Source: Treponema sp.
GTDB lineage: Bacteria; Spirochaetota; Spirochaetia; Treponematales; Breznakiellaceae
Length of the DNA stretch: 60,887 nt
Assembly (NCBI GenBank): GCA_031266095.1
Contig: JAISBR010000194.1
Location: 1 to 60,887, forward strand
Reading direction: 5' to 3'
The notes beneath the pieces are model-generated. The model did no database searches, was not told the origin of the DNA, and saw only the letters and a program-made list of their open reading frames with translations. Positions 15,283-25,003 of the stretch are shown one piece after another; position 1 is the first letter of the stretch; the number at the start of each line of letters is the position of its first letter. The position numbers and the translations under genes were made by a program.

Positions 15283-15897
15283 ATGGATATCCAGGTTCAG
15301 GAACTCATTGACAAAATAAAAAAAGACGGGATTGATTCAGCTTCGGAAGAGGCGGCCCGGCTTAAAACCCAGGCGGAGGCAGAGGCGAGGCAAATCGTCG
15401 GAGCCGCTCAAAAAGAGGCGGAGGAGATTATCGCCCGGGGCAGGCAGGACGCGGAACGTTCCGAAAAAGCGGGGATTGCCGCCCTGGAACAGGCTTCCCG
15501 GAACCTGGTTCTGGCTTTTAAGGGCGAGATTCAGGCCCTGCTGGATAAACTCGTCGGCTTGCAGGTGGGCGCTTCCTATAACGAGGATGTCCTCAAGGCC
15601 GTGCTGCCGGAACTGCTCAAGGCCTGGGCCGCGAAGGGGGAAGATTCCCTTGCGGTATTAGTCTCTGAAGGCTCTCTGGACCGGCTCCGGGGCTTCTTCA
15701 ACGAGAAGCTCACCGGGGAAATCAAGAAGGGCCTTGAGTTACGGTCCGACCGCAACCTGGCCGGTGGTTTCCGTATCGCCAATAAGGACGGTTCCGCCTA
15801 TTATGATTTTTCCGCGGACTCTGTGGCGGAATTGCTCTCCGCCTACCTGAACCCCCGTCTGGCGGAGATCCTCAAAACTTCCGTAAAGGGAATATAA
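15283..15897 (+). CDS. atpE: V-type ATP synthase subunit E
   Basis: A 204-residue peripheral-stalk protein. The N-terminal 90 residues form a long charged alpha helix (EEAARLKTQAEAEARQIV, EAEEIIARGRQD) and the C-terminal half is a globular domain, as in NtpE/AtpE. It holds the catalytic head against the membrane subunit I. It is the first gene of a seven-gene operon. MDIQVQELIDKIKKDG is the usual N terminus and is supported by the ribosome site and promoter. Confidence 0.9.
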   Translation: MDIQVQELIDKIKKDGIDSASEEAARLKTQAEAEARQIVGAAQKEAEEIIARGRQDAERSEKAGIAALEQASRNLVLAFKGEIQALLDKLVGLQVGASYNEDVLKAVLPELLKAWAAKGEDSLAVLVSEGSLDRLRGFFNEKLTGEIKKGLELRSDRNLAGGFRIANKDGSAYYDFSADSVAELLSAYLNPRLAEILKTSVKGI

Positions 15898-15907
15898 GGG
15901 TATATAC

Positions 15908-16537
15908 GTGGGATCTTACTATTATCTGACATCCCAGCTCCCCTATCTCATTTATGGCCAGACGCCGCCTATGTCATCCGCCGCTTTCAGGGATTTGGCA
16001 AAATCTTTGCTCAATGACCAGGACTCGGCGCTGCTGGAGCTGGTCAATCTGGATCCTCAGTTGAAAAAAGCCGGAGATGAGGGACCCTCATATGCTGATA
16101 ACGCCTCCGCTTCCGGTTCCGATTTTATCGATAACTGGCGGGAATGGGAGCGGAGCTTGCGCCTCAATATGGCCCGTCACCGGTCCATCAAGACAAAGCG
16201 GGAAGGTGGAGCGCCTGTTGAGGCGCCCATATACCCGGCGGACGCGGCGGCGGCGGCGGTAAAAGCCGTGGTGGCAACCGAATCTCCTCTTGAGGCGGAG
16301 ATTCTCATTGATAAGGCCCGCTGGAACGCGATTGAGTATTTGCAGGGTATCGACTACTTTGATCGCAATACTGTCTATGCGTATCTGCTCAAATTGATGA
16401 TCCTTGAGCGCCGCGCTTCATTTAAAACTGAAGAAGGATTCGCGGAATATAAATCACTCTACGCTTCCATCCTGGATCGCGTGCGGGAGGGCCGCTTGCC
16501 CGGGCAGGACGCCTTACCCATGGGAGAACCTAAATGA
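15908..16537 (+). CDS. DUF2764 protein of the V-ATPase operon
   Basis: A 209-residue mostly helical protein starting at GTG 15908, with AAGGG upstream. The N terminus SYYYLTSQLPYLIYGQTPP is typical of DUF2764, a family found in spirochaetal, chlamydial and Bacteroidetes V-ATPase operons at the place of subunit C. It may act as the central-axle or C-like subunit. That function is inferred from position. It overlaps subunit A by four bases (ATGA), indicating coupled translation. Confidence 0.85.
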   Translation: MGSYYYLTSQLPYLIYGQTPPMSSAAFRDLAKSLLNDQDSALLELVNLDPQLKKAGDEGPSYADNASASGSDFIDNWREWERSLRLNMARHRSIKTKREGGAPVEAPIYPADAAAAAVKAVVATESPLEAEILIDKARWNAIEYLQGIDYFDRNTVYAYLLKLMILERRASFKTEEGFAEYKSLYASILDRVREGRLPGQDALPMGEPK

Positions 16538-18294
16538 TCGGAACAAAAGGAACGGTAGTAGCCGTTAACGGCAATATGGTAAGTGTCCGTTTTGACGGCG
16601 CTGTTTCCATGAACGAGGTCGGCTATGTCAAGGTTGCCGATAAACAGCTTAAAAGCGAAGTCATCCGTATTCGCGGCGACATCAGTCAGCTCCAGGTCTT
16701 CGAGATCACCAAGGGCATTGCTATCGGTGACACGGTGGAATACACCGGGGACATGCTGGCGGTGGAAGTGGGGCCGGGGCTTCTGGGCCAGGTGTATGAC
16801 GGACTGCAGAATCCGCTTCCCCAGCTTGCCCAGGCGGCGGGTAACTTCCTGGAACGGGGTGTCTACATGGATCCCCTGCCGGCAAACACCGCGTGGCACT
16901 TTACGCCGATGGTCAAAGCCGGTGATACGGTGGAGCGGGCCGATACCCTGGGTACGGTGCCGGAGGGGGCCTTTACCCACCGGATCATGGTGCCCTTCGG
17001 TTTATACGGCCGTTATACCGTTGCTTCTATTAAAGGTCCCGGCGCTTACAAGATCCATGATACCCTCGCCGAGCTTAAAGACGAGAAGGGTACTATCGTA
17101 CCGGTAACCGCGAGTTTCCGCTGGCCGGTAAAGCGGGCTATCGACTGCTATGAGGAGCGGCTCAAACCCGCCGATCCTATGGTTACCAGGGTGCGTCTTA
17201 TCGACACATTCTTCCCGGTGGCCCGCGGCGGCACCTACTGTATCCCCGGCCCCTTCGGCGCGGGTAAGACTGTTTTGCAGCAGATCACCAGCCGCCACGC
17301 CGATGTTGATATTGTTATCCTCGCCGCCTGCGGTGAGCGCGCGGGTGAGGTTGTGGAAACCCTTAAAGAGTTCCCCGAACTTACCGATCCCAAAACAGGC
17401 CGCTCTCTTATGGAACGAACCATTATCATCTGTAATACTTCCTCAATGCCCGTCGCGGCCCGTGAGGCCTCGGTGTATACCGCGGTAACGCTGGCCGAAT
17501 ACTACCGGCAGATGGGCCTCCACGTATTGCTCCTGGCGGACTCAACCAGCCGCTGGGCGCAGGCTATGCGTGAAATGTCGGGCCGTCTGGAAGAAATCCC
17601 CGGTGAGGAAGCCTTCCCCGCTTATCTGGAATCCACGATTGCGAGTTTCTACGAGCGGGCCGGTATTGTCAGGCTTAGAGACGGTTCAGTCGGTTCGGTT
17701 ACCATCGGCGGTACGGTTTCCCCGGCGGGCGGTAACTTTGAGGAGCCGGTCACCCAGGCGACTCTCAAAGTTGTCGGCGCTTTCCACGGCCTCAGCCGCG
17801 AGCGTTCCGATGCCCGAAAGTTCCCCGCCATTCATCCGCTGGACTCATGGTCCAAGTACAAAGGCATCATCGACAGCGGCAAGGTCGCTTACGCGCACGG
17901 CTTTATGCGGCGGGGCTCCGATGTTGAACAGATGATGAAGGTCGTCGGAGAGGAAGGGACCAGTATCGAAGACTACGTGATCTACCTCAAGGGCGATCTT
18001 ATCGACTCGGCCTACTTCCAGCAGAACTCATTCGACGCGGTTGACGCCGCGGTCAGCCCTGAGCGGCAGAAACATATTTTCGCCATTCTACTCAAAATTC
18101 TCGCCTCCCGGTTCAGCTTTCCGGATAAGAACGAAGCCCGTATCTGGTTCAACCGGCTCAGGCAGAAATTCCTTGACTACAACGGCTCCGAGTGGCAGAG
18201 CGAGCGGTTTAACGGCTTACAGAAAGAAATTGCGGAAGCGGTTGAGAGTCAGTCAAAAGGCCTGGACAAGGCAGCAGAAAAAATCCTGGTATAG
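16534..18294 (+). CDS. atpA: V-type ATP synthase catalytic subunit A
   Basis: The 586-residue nucleotide-hydrolysing subunit. The P-loop GPFGAGKTVLQQ lies near residue 240, followed by the GERAGEV segment and LLLADSTSRWAQAMRE (Walker B region) near 335. The long non-homologous insert typical of A subunits precedes the P-loop. Three copies alternate with subunit B in the cytoplasmic head. Length is normal. The start overlaps the DUF2764 stop. Confidence 0.97.
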   Translation: MIGTKGTVVAVNGNMVSVRFDGAVSMNEVGYVKVADKQLKSEVIRIRGDISQLQVFEITKGIAIGDTVEYTGDMLAVEVGPGLLGQVYDGLQNPLPQLAQAAGNFLERGVYMDPLPANTAWHFTPMVKAGDTVERADTLGTVPEGAFTHRIMVPFGLYGRYTVASIKGPGAYKIHDTLAELKDEKGTIVPVTASFRWPVKRAIDCYEERLKPADPMVTRVRLIDTFFPVARGGTYCIPGPFGAGKTVLQQITSRHADVDIVILAACGERAGEVVETLKEFPELTDPKTGRSLMERTIIICNTSSMPVAAREASVYTAVTLAEYYRQMGLHVLLLADSTSRWAQAMREMSGRLEEIPGEEAFPAYLESTIASFYERAGIVRLRDGSVGSVTIGGTVSPAGGNFEEPVTQATLKVVGAFHGLSRERSDARKFPAIHPLDSWSKYKGIIDSGKVAYAHGFMRRGSDVEQMMKVVGEEGTSIEDYVIYLKGDLIDSAYFQQNSFDAVDAAVSPERQKHIFAILLKILASRFSFPDKNEARIWFNRLRQKFLDYNGSEWQSERFNGLQKEIAEAVESQSKGLDKAAEKILV

Positions 18295-18303
18295 GACGGA
18301 ATC

Positions 18304-19602
18304 ATGAAAAAGGTATATAGCAAGATTGAATCCATAACCGGAAGCGTTATTACCGTCAAGGCCGACGGAATCCGCTACGGAGACCTTGCCGAAGTGGACA
18401 CCGTATTCGGGACTTCCCTGGCCGAAGTAAACCGGCTCCAGGGCGGCCTGGTTTCGCTTCAGGTATTCGCCGGCGGCCGGGGCATTTCCACCGGCGATAC
18501 CGTGCGCTTTCTCGGACATCCCATGCAGGTTCCCTTCTCCGGGAATCTGCTTGGCCGGGTGTTCTCCGGTTCGGGTACTCCCCGCGACAACGGCCCGGCT
18601 TTACACGAAAATCTGATCTCCATCGGCGGTCCCTCGGTTAATCCGGCGAAGCGTATCATCCCCCGCAAGATGATCCGTACCGGTATCCCTATGATCGATC
18701 TGTTCAACACCCTGGTTGTTTCCCAGAAGCTGCCGATCTTCTCGGTTTCGGGCGAACCCTATAACGAACTTTTAGCCCGTATCGCTATGCAGGCCGAAGT
18801 TGACGTCATTGTCTTGGGCGGCATGGGCCTTAAATACGACGACTATCTCTACTTCAAGGATACCCTTGAAAACGGTGGTGCGTTGAGCCGTACCGTTATG
18901 TTCATGCATACCGCCAGTGACCCCACTGTCGAATGCCTCATGATTCCCGATATGTCCCTCGCGATAGCGGAACAGTTTGCCCTGCAGGGCAAAGACGTGC
19001 TGGTGCTGCTCACCGACATGACCAACTTTGCCGACGCCATGAAGGAAATTTCAATCATCCAGGAACAGGTTCCCTCGAACCGGGGTTATCCCGGTGACCT
19101 TTACAGCCAGCTTGCCAGCCGCTACGAAAAGGCGGTTGACTTTGAGGATGCCGGTTCCATCACCGTTCTGGGGGTTACTACTATGCCCGGTGACGATGTG
19201 ACTCACCCGGTACCGGACAACACCGGTTACATCACCGAGGGCCAATACTACCTCAAAAACGGCCGCATCGAACCGTTCGGCTCCCTGTCCCGTCTTAAAC
19301 AACAGGTCAACGGCAAAACCCGCGCCGATCATCGGGCCCTCATGGACGGTATGATCAAGCTCTATTCGGCTTACCGGGATACCCTGGAAAAGAAGGCTAT
19401 GGGCTTCATCATGAGTTCCTGGGACGAGAAGCTCCTCAGATATGGCGGGCAGTTTGAATCGAAGATGATGGACCTTTCGGTGAATATTCCCCTGGAAAAA
19501 GCCCTGGATCTGGGCTGGGAAATTCTGTCCGCCTGTTTCAGTCATGAGGAAACCGGACTGCGTACCGAACTTATCAATCAGTTCTGGCCCAAAACGGAAT
19601 AG
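18304..19602 (+). CDS. atpB: V-type ATP synthase subunit B
   Basis: The 432-residue non-catalytic partner of subunit A. Conserved segments are [36 protein letters not shown] (in place of a P-loop), [15 protein letters not shown] and [20 protein letters not shown]. The absence of a Walker A motif is normal. It starts nine bases after the stop of subunit A. Confidence 0.97.
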   Translation: MKKVYSKIESITGSVITVKADGIRYGDLAEVDTVFGTSLAEVNRLQGGLVSLQVFAGGRGISTGDTVRFLGHPMQVPFSGNLLGRVFSGSGTPRDNGPALHENLISIGGPSVNPAKRIIPRKMIRTGIPMIDLFNTLVVSQKLPIFSVSGEPYNELLARIAMQAEVDVIVLGGMGLKYDDYLYFKDTLENGGALSRTVMFMHTASDPTVECLMIPDMSLAIAEQFALQGKDVLVLLTDMTNFADAMKEISIIQEQVPSNRGYPGDLYSQLASRYEKAVDFEDAGSITVLGVTTMPGDDVTHPVPDNTGYITEGQYYLKNGRIEPFGSLSRLKQQVNGKTRADHRALMDGMIKLYSAYRDTLEKKAMGFIMSSWDEKLLRYGGQFESKMMDLSVNIPLEKALDLGWEILSACFSHEETGLRTELINQFWPKTE

Positions 19603-19620
19603 AAATTGAGGGGATAGCTC

Positions 19621-20223
19621 ATGGCAAAAATCAAGCTCACCAAAAACGAGCTGAAAAAGCAGAAAGATTCCCTCAAGATGTATCAGCGGTACCTGCCGAC
19701 TCTGATGCTCAAGAAGCAGCAGCTTCAGGGGGAAATCAGGATCACGGAACTGCGGATAAAAGAGCTGCGTACCGAGCGGGATTTGCTTGACGAATCGTTC
19801 AAGAACTGGGTCGGCGTTTTCGGTGAGAAGGGGATATTTACCGGTGACATACTGAAAATCACCAGTCTCAAGACCGGTCAGGGAAATATAGCCGGCGTGT
19901 CTATTCCGATTTTCGAGGGCGCCGAATTCGAGACCGCTCTCTATGATCTGGCCCGTACTCCCCTGTGGCTCGACATCGCGGTTGAAAAAATGAAACTGGT
20001 GATCCTGCTTGACCTGGAAGCCCGGATCGTGGAGGAGCAGCGAAAACGGCTGGATCATGAATTGCGCATAACTACTCAGCGGGTGAACCTTTTTGAAAAA
20101 ATCAAAATCCCCGAAACCAGGGGATATATTAAAAAAATTCAGGTATACCTGGGCGATCAGCAGACCTCCGCGGTGGTGCGGGGCAAGATCGCCAAGAGCG
20201 GACTTGAGAGGGCGGCGGAATGA
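19621..20223 (+). CDS. atpD: V-type ATP synthase subunit D
   Basis: The 200-residue central-stalk subunit. It begins MAKIKLTKNELKKQKDSLKMY and is almost wholly helical, with long N- and C-terminal helices that form the coiled-coil rotor shaft. The conserved TTQRVNLFEK...I end segment is present. A GAGGGGA site precedes the ATG. Its end overlaps subunit I by four bases. Confidence 0.95.
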   Translation: MAKIKLTKNELKKQKDSLKMYQRYLPTLMLKKQQLQGEIRITELRIKELRTERDLLDESFKNWVGVFGEKGIFTGDILKITSLKTGQGNIAGVSIPIFEGAEFETALYDLARTPLWLDIAVEKMKLVILLDLEARIVEEQRKRLDHELRITTQRVNLFEKIKIPETRGYIKKIQVYLGDQQTSAVVRGKIAKSGLERAAE

Positions 20224-22157
20224 TAGTACCCATGAAAAAGGTCTGCCTTATAGTGCGGGACAAGTACCAGGATGAAGCCCTGACCAGGCTGCGTGAAATC
20301 GGGGTGATGCACCTTGAAAGGAACAATGCCTCTTCCGATCTTCTTGCCAAAGTAATTGAGCGGAAGAACAGGGCGGAAAACGCTATGGGCCTTATTCAGG
20401 CCTACAAGACGCCCAAGAAAAAGAAAGAGCCCGTCCAGCAGCAGCAACGCGAACGGCGGAGGACTTCCGGCAGCCGCAGAGGCCGGCGTGCCGCCGATCT
20501 TATGGGTATTGAAGAACTCGAACCCTATTCGTTAGACGCTATTAACGCTCCGGAAAGGCCGGATCTCGTGGACCTGATGGTGGGCATGGGCAGGGACCGC
20601 AAGGCCCTGGAAGATCGCATAACCTTCCTCACCAGGGAACGGACCCGGATTGAGGCTTGGGGTGAATTTGAGCCCGACATGATAAAAGAACTCGCCGAGT
20701 CAGGGATTTCTCTCTTTCTGTATGAATTGACTCATGAAGCCTTTGCCGGTATACCGCAAGAGACCCGCTATATAAAAATGAGAGAGGACAAGACCACCGT
20801 ATACCTGGTTGTTTTGGACAAGGAAATTCCCGGCCTGCCGGCCTTTCCTCTGCCGGAAAAAGCCCTTTCCCAGATCGACTATGAACTGAAAGAGTTGAAA
20901 TACAATCTGGGGGAAATGGATAAGCGAATCAAAAGTTTTGCGGACCGCCGCCCGGTGCTCCAGAAGGAAATGACGGGTATTCAGAGTAATATTGATTTTG
21001 AGGCTGCCAGGGTCGAGCTTGTAAAGGTGGAAGATGTTCCCGCTGAATTTGGTTTCTCCTATCTTACCGGCTATGCGCCCAGTGAAGATATGGACCGGCT
21101 CAAACAGGCCGCTGCGGAAAACGACTGGGCTTTGACGGCCGATGATCCCGGACCCGATGATGAGGTTCCCACCAAGCTCAAGAACAACAGGCTGGTACAG
21201 CTCCTTTATCCTCTCACCGACTTCCTTGAAGTGGTGCCGGGTTACCGGGAAGTGGATATTTCGGGCTGGTTTCTGCTCTTCTTCTGTATCTTCTTCGGTA
21301 TGATCTTCGGTGACGCGGCCTACGGTTCGCTGCTCTTTATCGTTGCCCTCTTCGGCGTAATCAAAACCGCAAAGACCGGAGTCCCCGGCGCGCTGAAAAT
21401 GTTGATGCTTTTAAGCGCCAGCAATATACTCTGGGGAACGCTGACCTGTACCTGGTTCGGTATTGACATTTCGAAGCTCCCCCAGTTCCTCAGAGACATA
21501 TCCCTGTCGTATATATCGCCGGCAAAAACAGACCAGGCCACGGTGGATCAGAATCTGCAGATTTTTTGTTTCTCCCTGGCCTTGTTGCAGCTAACGATAG
21601 CCCATATTAAAGGTATCGCACGGACCATTAAATCTCCCAAGGTCTTTTCTGAAATCGGTTCCCTGGCCATGCTCTGGGGTATGTACAATGTGGTGCTCTT
21701 TCTGGTGGTGAGCAACAATGCCCGGAGCTTCCCCCTGTTGCCGGTCTCAATGTATCTCCTGGCGGGCGGCTTTGCCCTGACCTTTGTGTTCGGAAGCTAC
21801 GAGGGGAGCGTGCTCCAGTCGATTCTGACCAGTTTCAAGAACATCATATCGGTGGTGTTGGGCATTACCAACGTGTTCTCCGATATTATGTCATACATCA
21901 GGCTGTGGGCTGTCGGCCTTGCCGGCGCCTCAATCGCCACCACGGTGAACAGCATGGTTGGCCCCATGTTAGGGAACTTTCTGGTTTTTGTGGGGGTTAT
22001 TCTCCTGGTCTTCGGACACGGGTTGAATATAGTTCTCAATGTACTGTCGGTGCTGGTACACGGTGTCCGGCTCAATACCCTGGAATTCTCCGGGCATATC
22101 GGGCTGACCTGGGCGGGCACGGCGTACAGGCCATTTGCTGAAACGGTAAAAAGGTAA
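20220..22157 (+). CDS. atpI: V-type ATP synthase membrane subunit I
   Basis: A 645-residue protein with an N-terminal cytoplasmic arm of about 340 residues, rich in charged helices, and a C-terminal membrane domain of about seven helices. FGMIFGDAAYG near 360 and DIMSYIRLWAVGLAGASIA near 560 are hallmark sequences; the latter holds the arginine that faces the K ring in ion transfer. ATG 20220 overlaps the D stop (ATGA); an alternative start lies 12 bases on. Confidence 0.95.
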   Translation: MIVPMKKVCLIVRDKYQDEALTRLREIGVMHLERNNASSDLLAKVIERKNRAENAMGLIQAYKTPKKKKEPVQQQQRERRRTSGSRRGRRAADLMGIEELEPYSLDAINAPERPDLVDLMVGMGRDRKALEDRITFLTRERTRIEAWGEFEPDMIKELAESGISLFLYELTHEAFAGIPQETRYIKMREDKTTVYLVVLDKEIPGLPAFPLPEKALSQIDYELKELKYNLGEMDKRIKSFADRRPVLQKEMTGIQSNIDFEAARVELVKVEDVPAEFGFSYLTGYAPSEDMDRLKQAAAENDWALTADDPGPDDEVPTKLKNNRLVQLLYPLTDFLEVVPGYREVDISGWFLLFFCIFFGMIFGDAAYGSLLFIVALFGVIKTAKTGVPGALKMLMLLSASNILWGTLTCTWFGIDISKLPQFLRDISLSYISPAKTDQATVDQNLQIFCFSLALLQLTIAHIKGIARTIKSPKVFSEIGSLAMLWGMYNVVLFLVVSNNARSFPLLPVSMYLLAGGFALTFVFGSYEGSVLQSILTSFKNIISVVLGITNVFSDIMSYIRLWAVGLAGASIATTVNSMVGPMLGNFLVFVGVILLVFGHGLNIVLNVLSVLVHGVRLNTLEFSGHIGLTWAGTAYRPFAETVKR

Positions 22158-22240
22158 AGGCTTTGAAGTCCCTGTCAGTGGTCAGGAAGCCTATTCGCTG
22201 TTTGCGGCGTATCATAGTCGCAAAATAAGAGGAGTAGAGA

Positions 22241-22678
22241 ATGTTGAATTTAGGATTATTGGGCGCCGGTTTGGTGATGGGTATTGCCACCCTGGGATCA
22301 GGTCTGGGCATTGGTTTTGCCGGTCAGGCAACAATCGGAGCCTGGAAGAAATGTTATATTGCCAACAAACCCGCACCAATGACGCTGCTCGCCTTTGCGG
22401 GCGCGCCGTTGACCCAGACCTTTTACGGCTATATTCTGATGGGCCAGATCAAGGCCGCAGCCCTCGTTAACCCGGACAACGGGTGGCTCTATGTCGGCTT
22501 TGGCCTTGCCTCAGGTTTCGCCATGGCTTTCTCGGCGATTGCTCAGGGAAAAGCCGGCGCCGCCGCCGCCGATGCCCTGGGTGAAACCGGTAAGGGCTTT
22601 GCCCAGTACATTGCCGTGATCGGTATTGCCGAGACCGTCGCTCTCTTCGCGATGGTACTCTCAATGACGAGTCTATAG
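22241..22678 (+). CDS. atpK: V-type ATP synthase proteolipid subunit K
   Basis: A 145-residue protein of four helices, two hairpins in tandem, forming the rotor ring. The second hairpin carries the ion-binding glutamate at about residue 131 (IGIAETVALFAM), and the matching place of the first hairpin lacks a carboxylate, as usual for 16-kDa K subunits. Whether it carries protons or sodium cannot be settled by reading. A leader of 83 bases separates it from subunit I, with AGAGGAG at its end. It closes the operon. Confidence 0.95.
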   Translation: MLNLGLLGAGLVMGIATLGSGLGIGFAGQATIGAWKKCYIANKPAPMTLLAFAGAPLTQTFYGYILMGQIKAAALVNPDNGWLYVGFGLASGFAMAFSAIAQGKAGAAAADALGETGKGFAQYIAVIGIAETVALFAMVLSMTSL

Positions 22679-22702
22679 TAAAAGCCGCTTTAACCAAGAT
22701 CG

Positions 22703-22728
22703 ATTCCCCGCCCTAAGCGGCGGGGAAT
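22703..22728 (+). terminator. Hairpin after the V-ATPase operon
   Basis: A perfect 10-bp stem (ATTCCCCGCC with GGCGGGGAAT) and a six-base loop lie 25 bases after the atpK stop. The following T-run is poor, so this may end transcription or stabilise the mRNA. Confidence 0.65.
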
Positions 22729-22781
22729 GTGTTTGTGACAAAGATCTCTTCCCGGCGCACCCCAGGGCGAGTGCATATAAA

Positions 22782-23245
22782 TTACCCTGAACCGGAGGTG
22801 AAGGGAGACTGAAAAAGCAACCGTTCAAGATATTCATTCGACCACGCCATCTGTTTCCGCCGCCCGATGATACTGCTTTTCGTTTCTGTATCCGCACGGG
22901 CTACCGTCAATGCCAGTTTCCTCAATATCGCTATGTTTTCAGGTCCCTTATCCTTGCGTAATCGGGAACCGTCTTCCCGTCTATGGCGATGATCGCCCGT
23001 TCATACTCCTTTGTGATCACCCGCACCCAATTCATAAAACACTGTTCGATCTCCTCAGGCATTATCCGGCTTATCACCCATCGGTACACATCATGGTGCG
23101 ATATCCCATACTCCAGTTTCAGCAATCGTCTCAGCCCAGCTTCCTTCGCCTTCCCATACCGCTCACTGTCTTCCCAGCCCTGGGCCAGAGCTATGACTGC
23201 CAGAATGATAACGACGATGACCTCATATAAGCAGGGCAACCGCAT
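22782..23245 (-). pseudogene. ISAs1-family transposase, centre deleted
   Basis: The frame from ATG 23245 encodes the usual N-terminal half: VIVVIILAVIALAQGWEDSE, GISHHDVYRW, and AIDGKT with the first catalytic aspartate. It then breaks. A second frame resumes with KDKGPENIAILRKLALTV and TKSSIIGRRKQMAWSNEYLE, the usual C terminus, and ends at 22782. About half of a normal 350-400-residue transposase, including most DDE residues, is missing, so it is inactive. The first 20 or so residues also seem to be lost at the junction with the upstream remnant. Confidence 0.75.
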
Positions 23246-23630
23246 TATAAATTGAGCAGGATTTTGAGTAGGAAATCAGGTTCGTAGGAAGCATAGAGTC
23301 GTTTCCGGTTGCGAGAAAACTTCCGGCTACTGTATTTCTCCGTCGGTTCCAGCCGAATGAGATTGAGCGTTATCTTCCGTTACCGTACACCTGATACCGG
23401 TCCAGCGCGCCGTACTGCTGTGCCGTTTGCAGTTCCACGGTAAACACGGCGAAAAAATGCTCAGGAGTGATTTCGTCCAGCAACCGCGTTATGTGGTTGG
23501 CGCTGGGTATCTTGTTTACCCTCAGAATGGCCTGTACGTTGCACCGTTCGTTCTTCCGTTTCAACCGCTCCTGGTATTCCAGCATGGACGGATGTTGATG
23601 GAAAATTGCTGAAAGATGAGAAGCTGGCCT
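23245..23630 (-). pseudogene. Second transposase remnant, also with the centre deleted
   Basis: One frame reads SAIFHQHPSMLEYQERL, RCNVQAILRVNKIPSANHI and RLLDEITPEHFFAVF, the N-terminal region of a large DDE transposase family I know by this NAQ...IPS.N.IR.LLD pattern. It breaks near 23372. Another frame carries ITLNLIRLEPTEKY and PDFLLKILLNL to TAA 23245, a transposase-type C terminus. The catalytic centre is absent. The TAA overlaps the ATG of the ISAs1 remnant. The IS family name is left open. Confidence 0.6.
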
Positions 23631-23633
23631 TGC

Positions 23634-23693
23634 TTTTTGGACAGTCCCCTGGCCTGAGAAAAATCAACGGCACATAACGAGACTGTCGAAAAA
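23634..23693. repeat. Inverted repeat resembling insertion-sequence ends
   Basis: TTTTTGGACAGTC (23634-23646) and GACTGTCGAAAAA (23681-23693) are complementary at 12 of 13 positions. GACTGTC followed by AAAAAG is common at IS termini. They lie at the 5' side of the transposase remnants and may be abutted IS ends. Confidence 0.5.
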
Positions 23694-23777
23694 GTCTGTT
23701 TTAGGATCTTCAGACACTATATATAAGGCCGTGCAGCGGCGCCAGGCACGTTTAGCTGAAGAAAACCCGACAGCGTG

Positions 23778-24857
23778 TTAAAACTCCCATGCTGCTCCCT
23801 GCTCCGCGGCAATTTCTTGCATTTCCGCCAGGGTTTTCCCGTTCACCGGGATTTGCCCTGCAAGGCGGGAGGCCATCATTTCCGCCTCTTTTTCACCGTG
23901 GGTATAGACGCGCTCCTGTCCTTCGGCTTTCATGCTGCTCCGCAGTTCCTGTAAAAAAACGGACAGGCGCGCTTTTATCGACTGTTTGTCGCCGAAAAGT
24001 CCGTAGTCCACCGCCATGAAGTAATGGCAGATACCGTTTATCCCCGGCGTGACATTCACATAATTGGAAGTCAGACCCCCGGAAAAAACGGCGGTAAAAA
24101 TATCGACGATAAGGCCCAGCCCGTAACCCTTATGACCGCCGTACAATTCACCCACGCCGCCCAGGGGGGCTATGCCGCCGCCCAGCTTATGGATGATATT
24201 GTAGAGAACCTCGGCGGCGTCGGTACTGGGCCTGCCCCCGGCGTCCAGGGCCCATTGGTCCGGCAGGGCTGTGCCGTTTTTGTGGTAAACCTCAAGTTTT
24301 CCACGGGGGACCACGGCGGTGGCGGCGTCATACGAAAAAGGAACCGGATCGGCGGGCATGGCAATGGCTATGGGGTTGGTCCCGATCATGGCCTGACGGC
24401 CGAATGTGGGCACGCTGATGGCCTCGGAATTGGTCATGCATATCCCCATCAAATCCGCATCCGCGGCCATGCCGCTGTAATAACCGGCGATACCGTAGTG
24501 GTTTGAGTTGCGTACCGTCACCATGCCACAGCCCGCGGCCTCCGCTTTCTGTATGGCCAGTTGCATGCCCCGAATGGCGGCAAGCTGCCCCATGGCCTTG
24601 CGGGCATCAATAACCGCGGAAATTGCCGTCTCGTGCACAATTTCCGGTTTCGCCCGTACATCCACCAGGCCGGCGCCAATCTCGTTATGGTAACGTATCA
24701 ACCGCTGTACGCCGTGTGATTCAATACCGTACAAATCGGCCCGCAGCAGTACATCGGTGATTGTTTGACTCTCATCATGGGTAAAACCGTAAGTGCGAAA
24801 AACATTCTCACAAAAACGCCGCGCCTTTTCGGTATCGATCCACTGGTATTCCGTCAT
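23778..24857 (-). CDS. Ldh-family (YlbC/AllD-type) NAD(P)-dependent dehydrogenase
   Basis: A 359-residue member of the malate/L-lactate/ureidoglycolate dehydrogenase family, unrelated to classic Rossmann LDH. RADLYGIESHGVQRL, RNSNHYGIAGYY (catalytic histidine near 120), TFGRQAMIGTNPIAIAMP and GGHKGYGLGLIVDIF are conserved. It oxidises or reduces a 2-hydroxy/2-oxo acid in the cytoplasm; the substrate is not predictable here. AGGAAAAG precedes ATG 24857. It is a single gene facing the transposase remnants, transcribed from the promoter at 24883. Confidence 0.88.
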   Translation of the reverse strand: MTEYQWIDTEKARRFCENVFRTYGFTHDESQTITDVLLRADLYGIESHGVQRLIRYHNEIGAGLVDVRAKPEIVHETAISAVIDARKAMGQLAAIRGMQLAIQKAEAAGCGMVTVRNSNHYGIAGYYSGMAADADLMGICMTNSEAISVPTFGRQAMIGTNPIAIAMPADPVPFSYDAATAVVPRGKLEVYHKNGTALPDQWALDAGGRPSTDAAEVLYNIIHKLGGGIAPLGGVGELYGGHKGYGLGLIVDIFTAVFSGGLTSNYVNVTPGINGICHYFMAVDYGLFGDKQSIKARLSVFLQELRSSMKAEGQERVYTHGEKEAEMMASRLAGQIPVNGKTLAEMQEIAAEQGAAWEF

Positions 24858-24882
24858 AGCTGCTTTTCCTTCTTTACAGATT

Positions 24883-24910
24883 AATATACTGATGATAATA
24901 TGTTATGCAA
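24883..24910 (-). promoter_or_regulatory. Promoter of the Ldh-family dehydrogenase
   Basis: On the minus strand TTGCAT and TATATT are 16 bases apart. The leader is about 20 bases and contains AGGAAAAG before the ATG. Confidence 0.55.
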
Positions 24911-25003
24911 TAATCGGGAAGCGGTCGAGGCGCGGGCCCGGATTGATATACCTTTGTTTCGGGAAAAGCCGGATACATTTTAATCTTATTTTAAGGAGAG
25001 AAT

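Noticed and set aside
24911..25003. Cobalamin riboswitch before the corrinoid gene
   Set aside because: I could not find the conserved B12-box or a compatible fold in the short gap.
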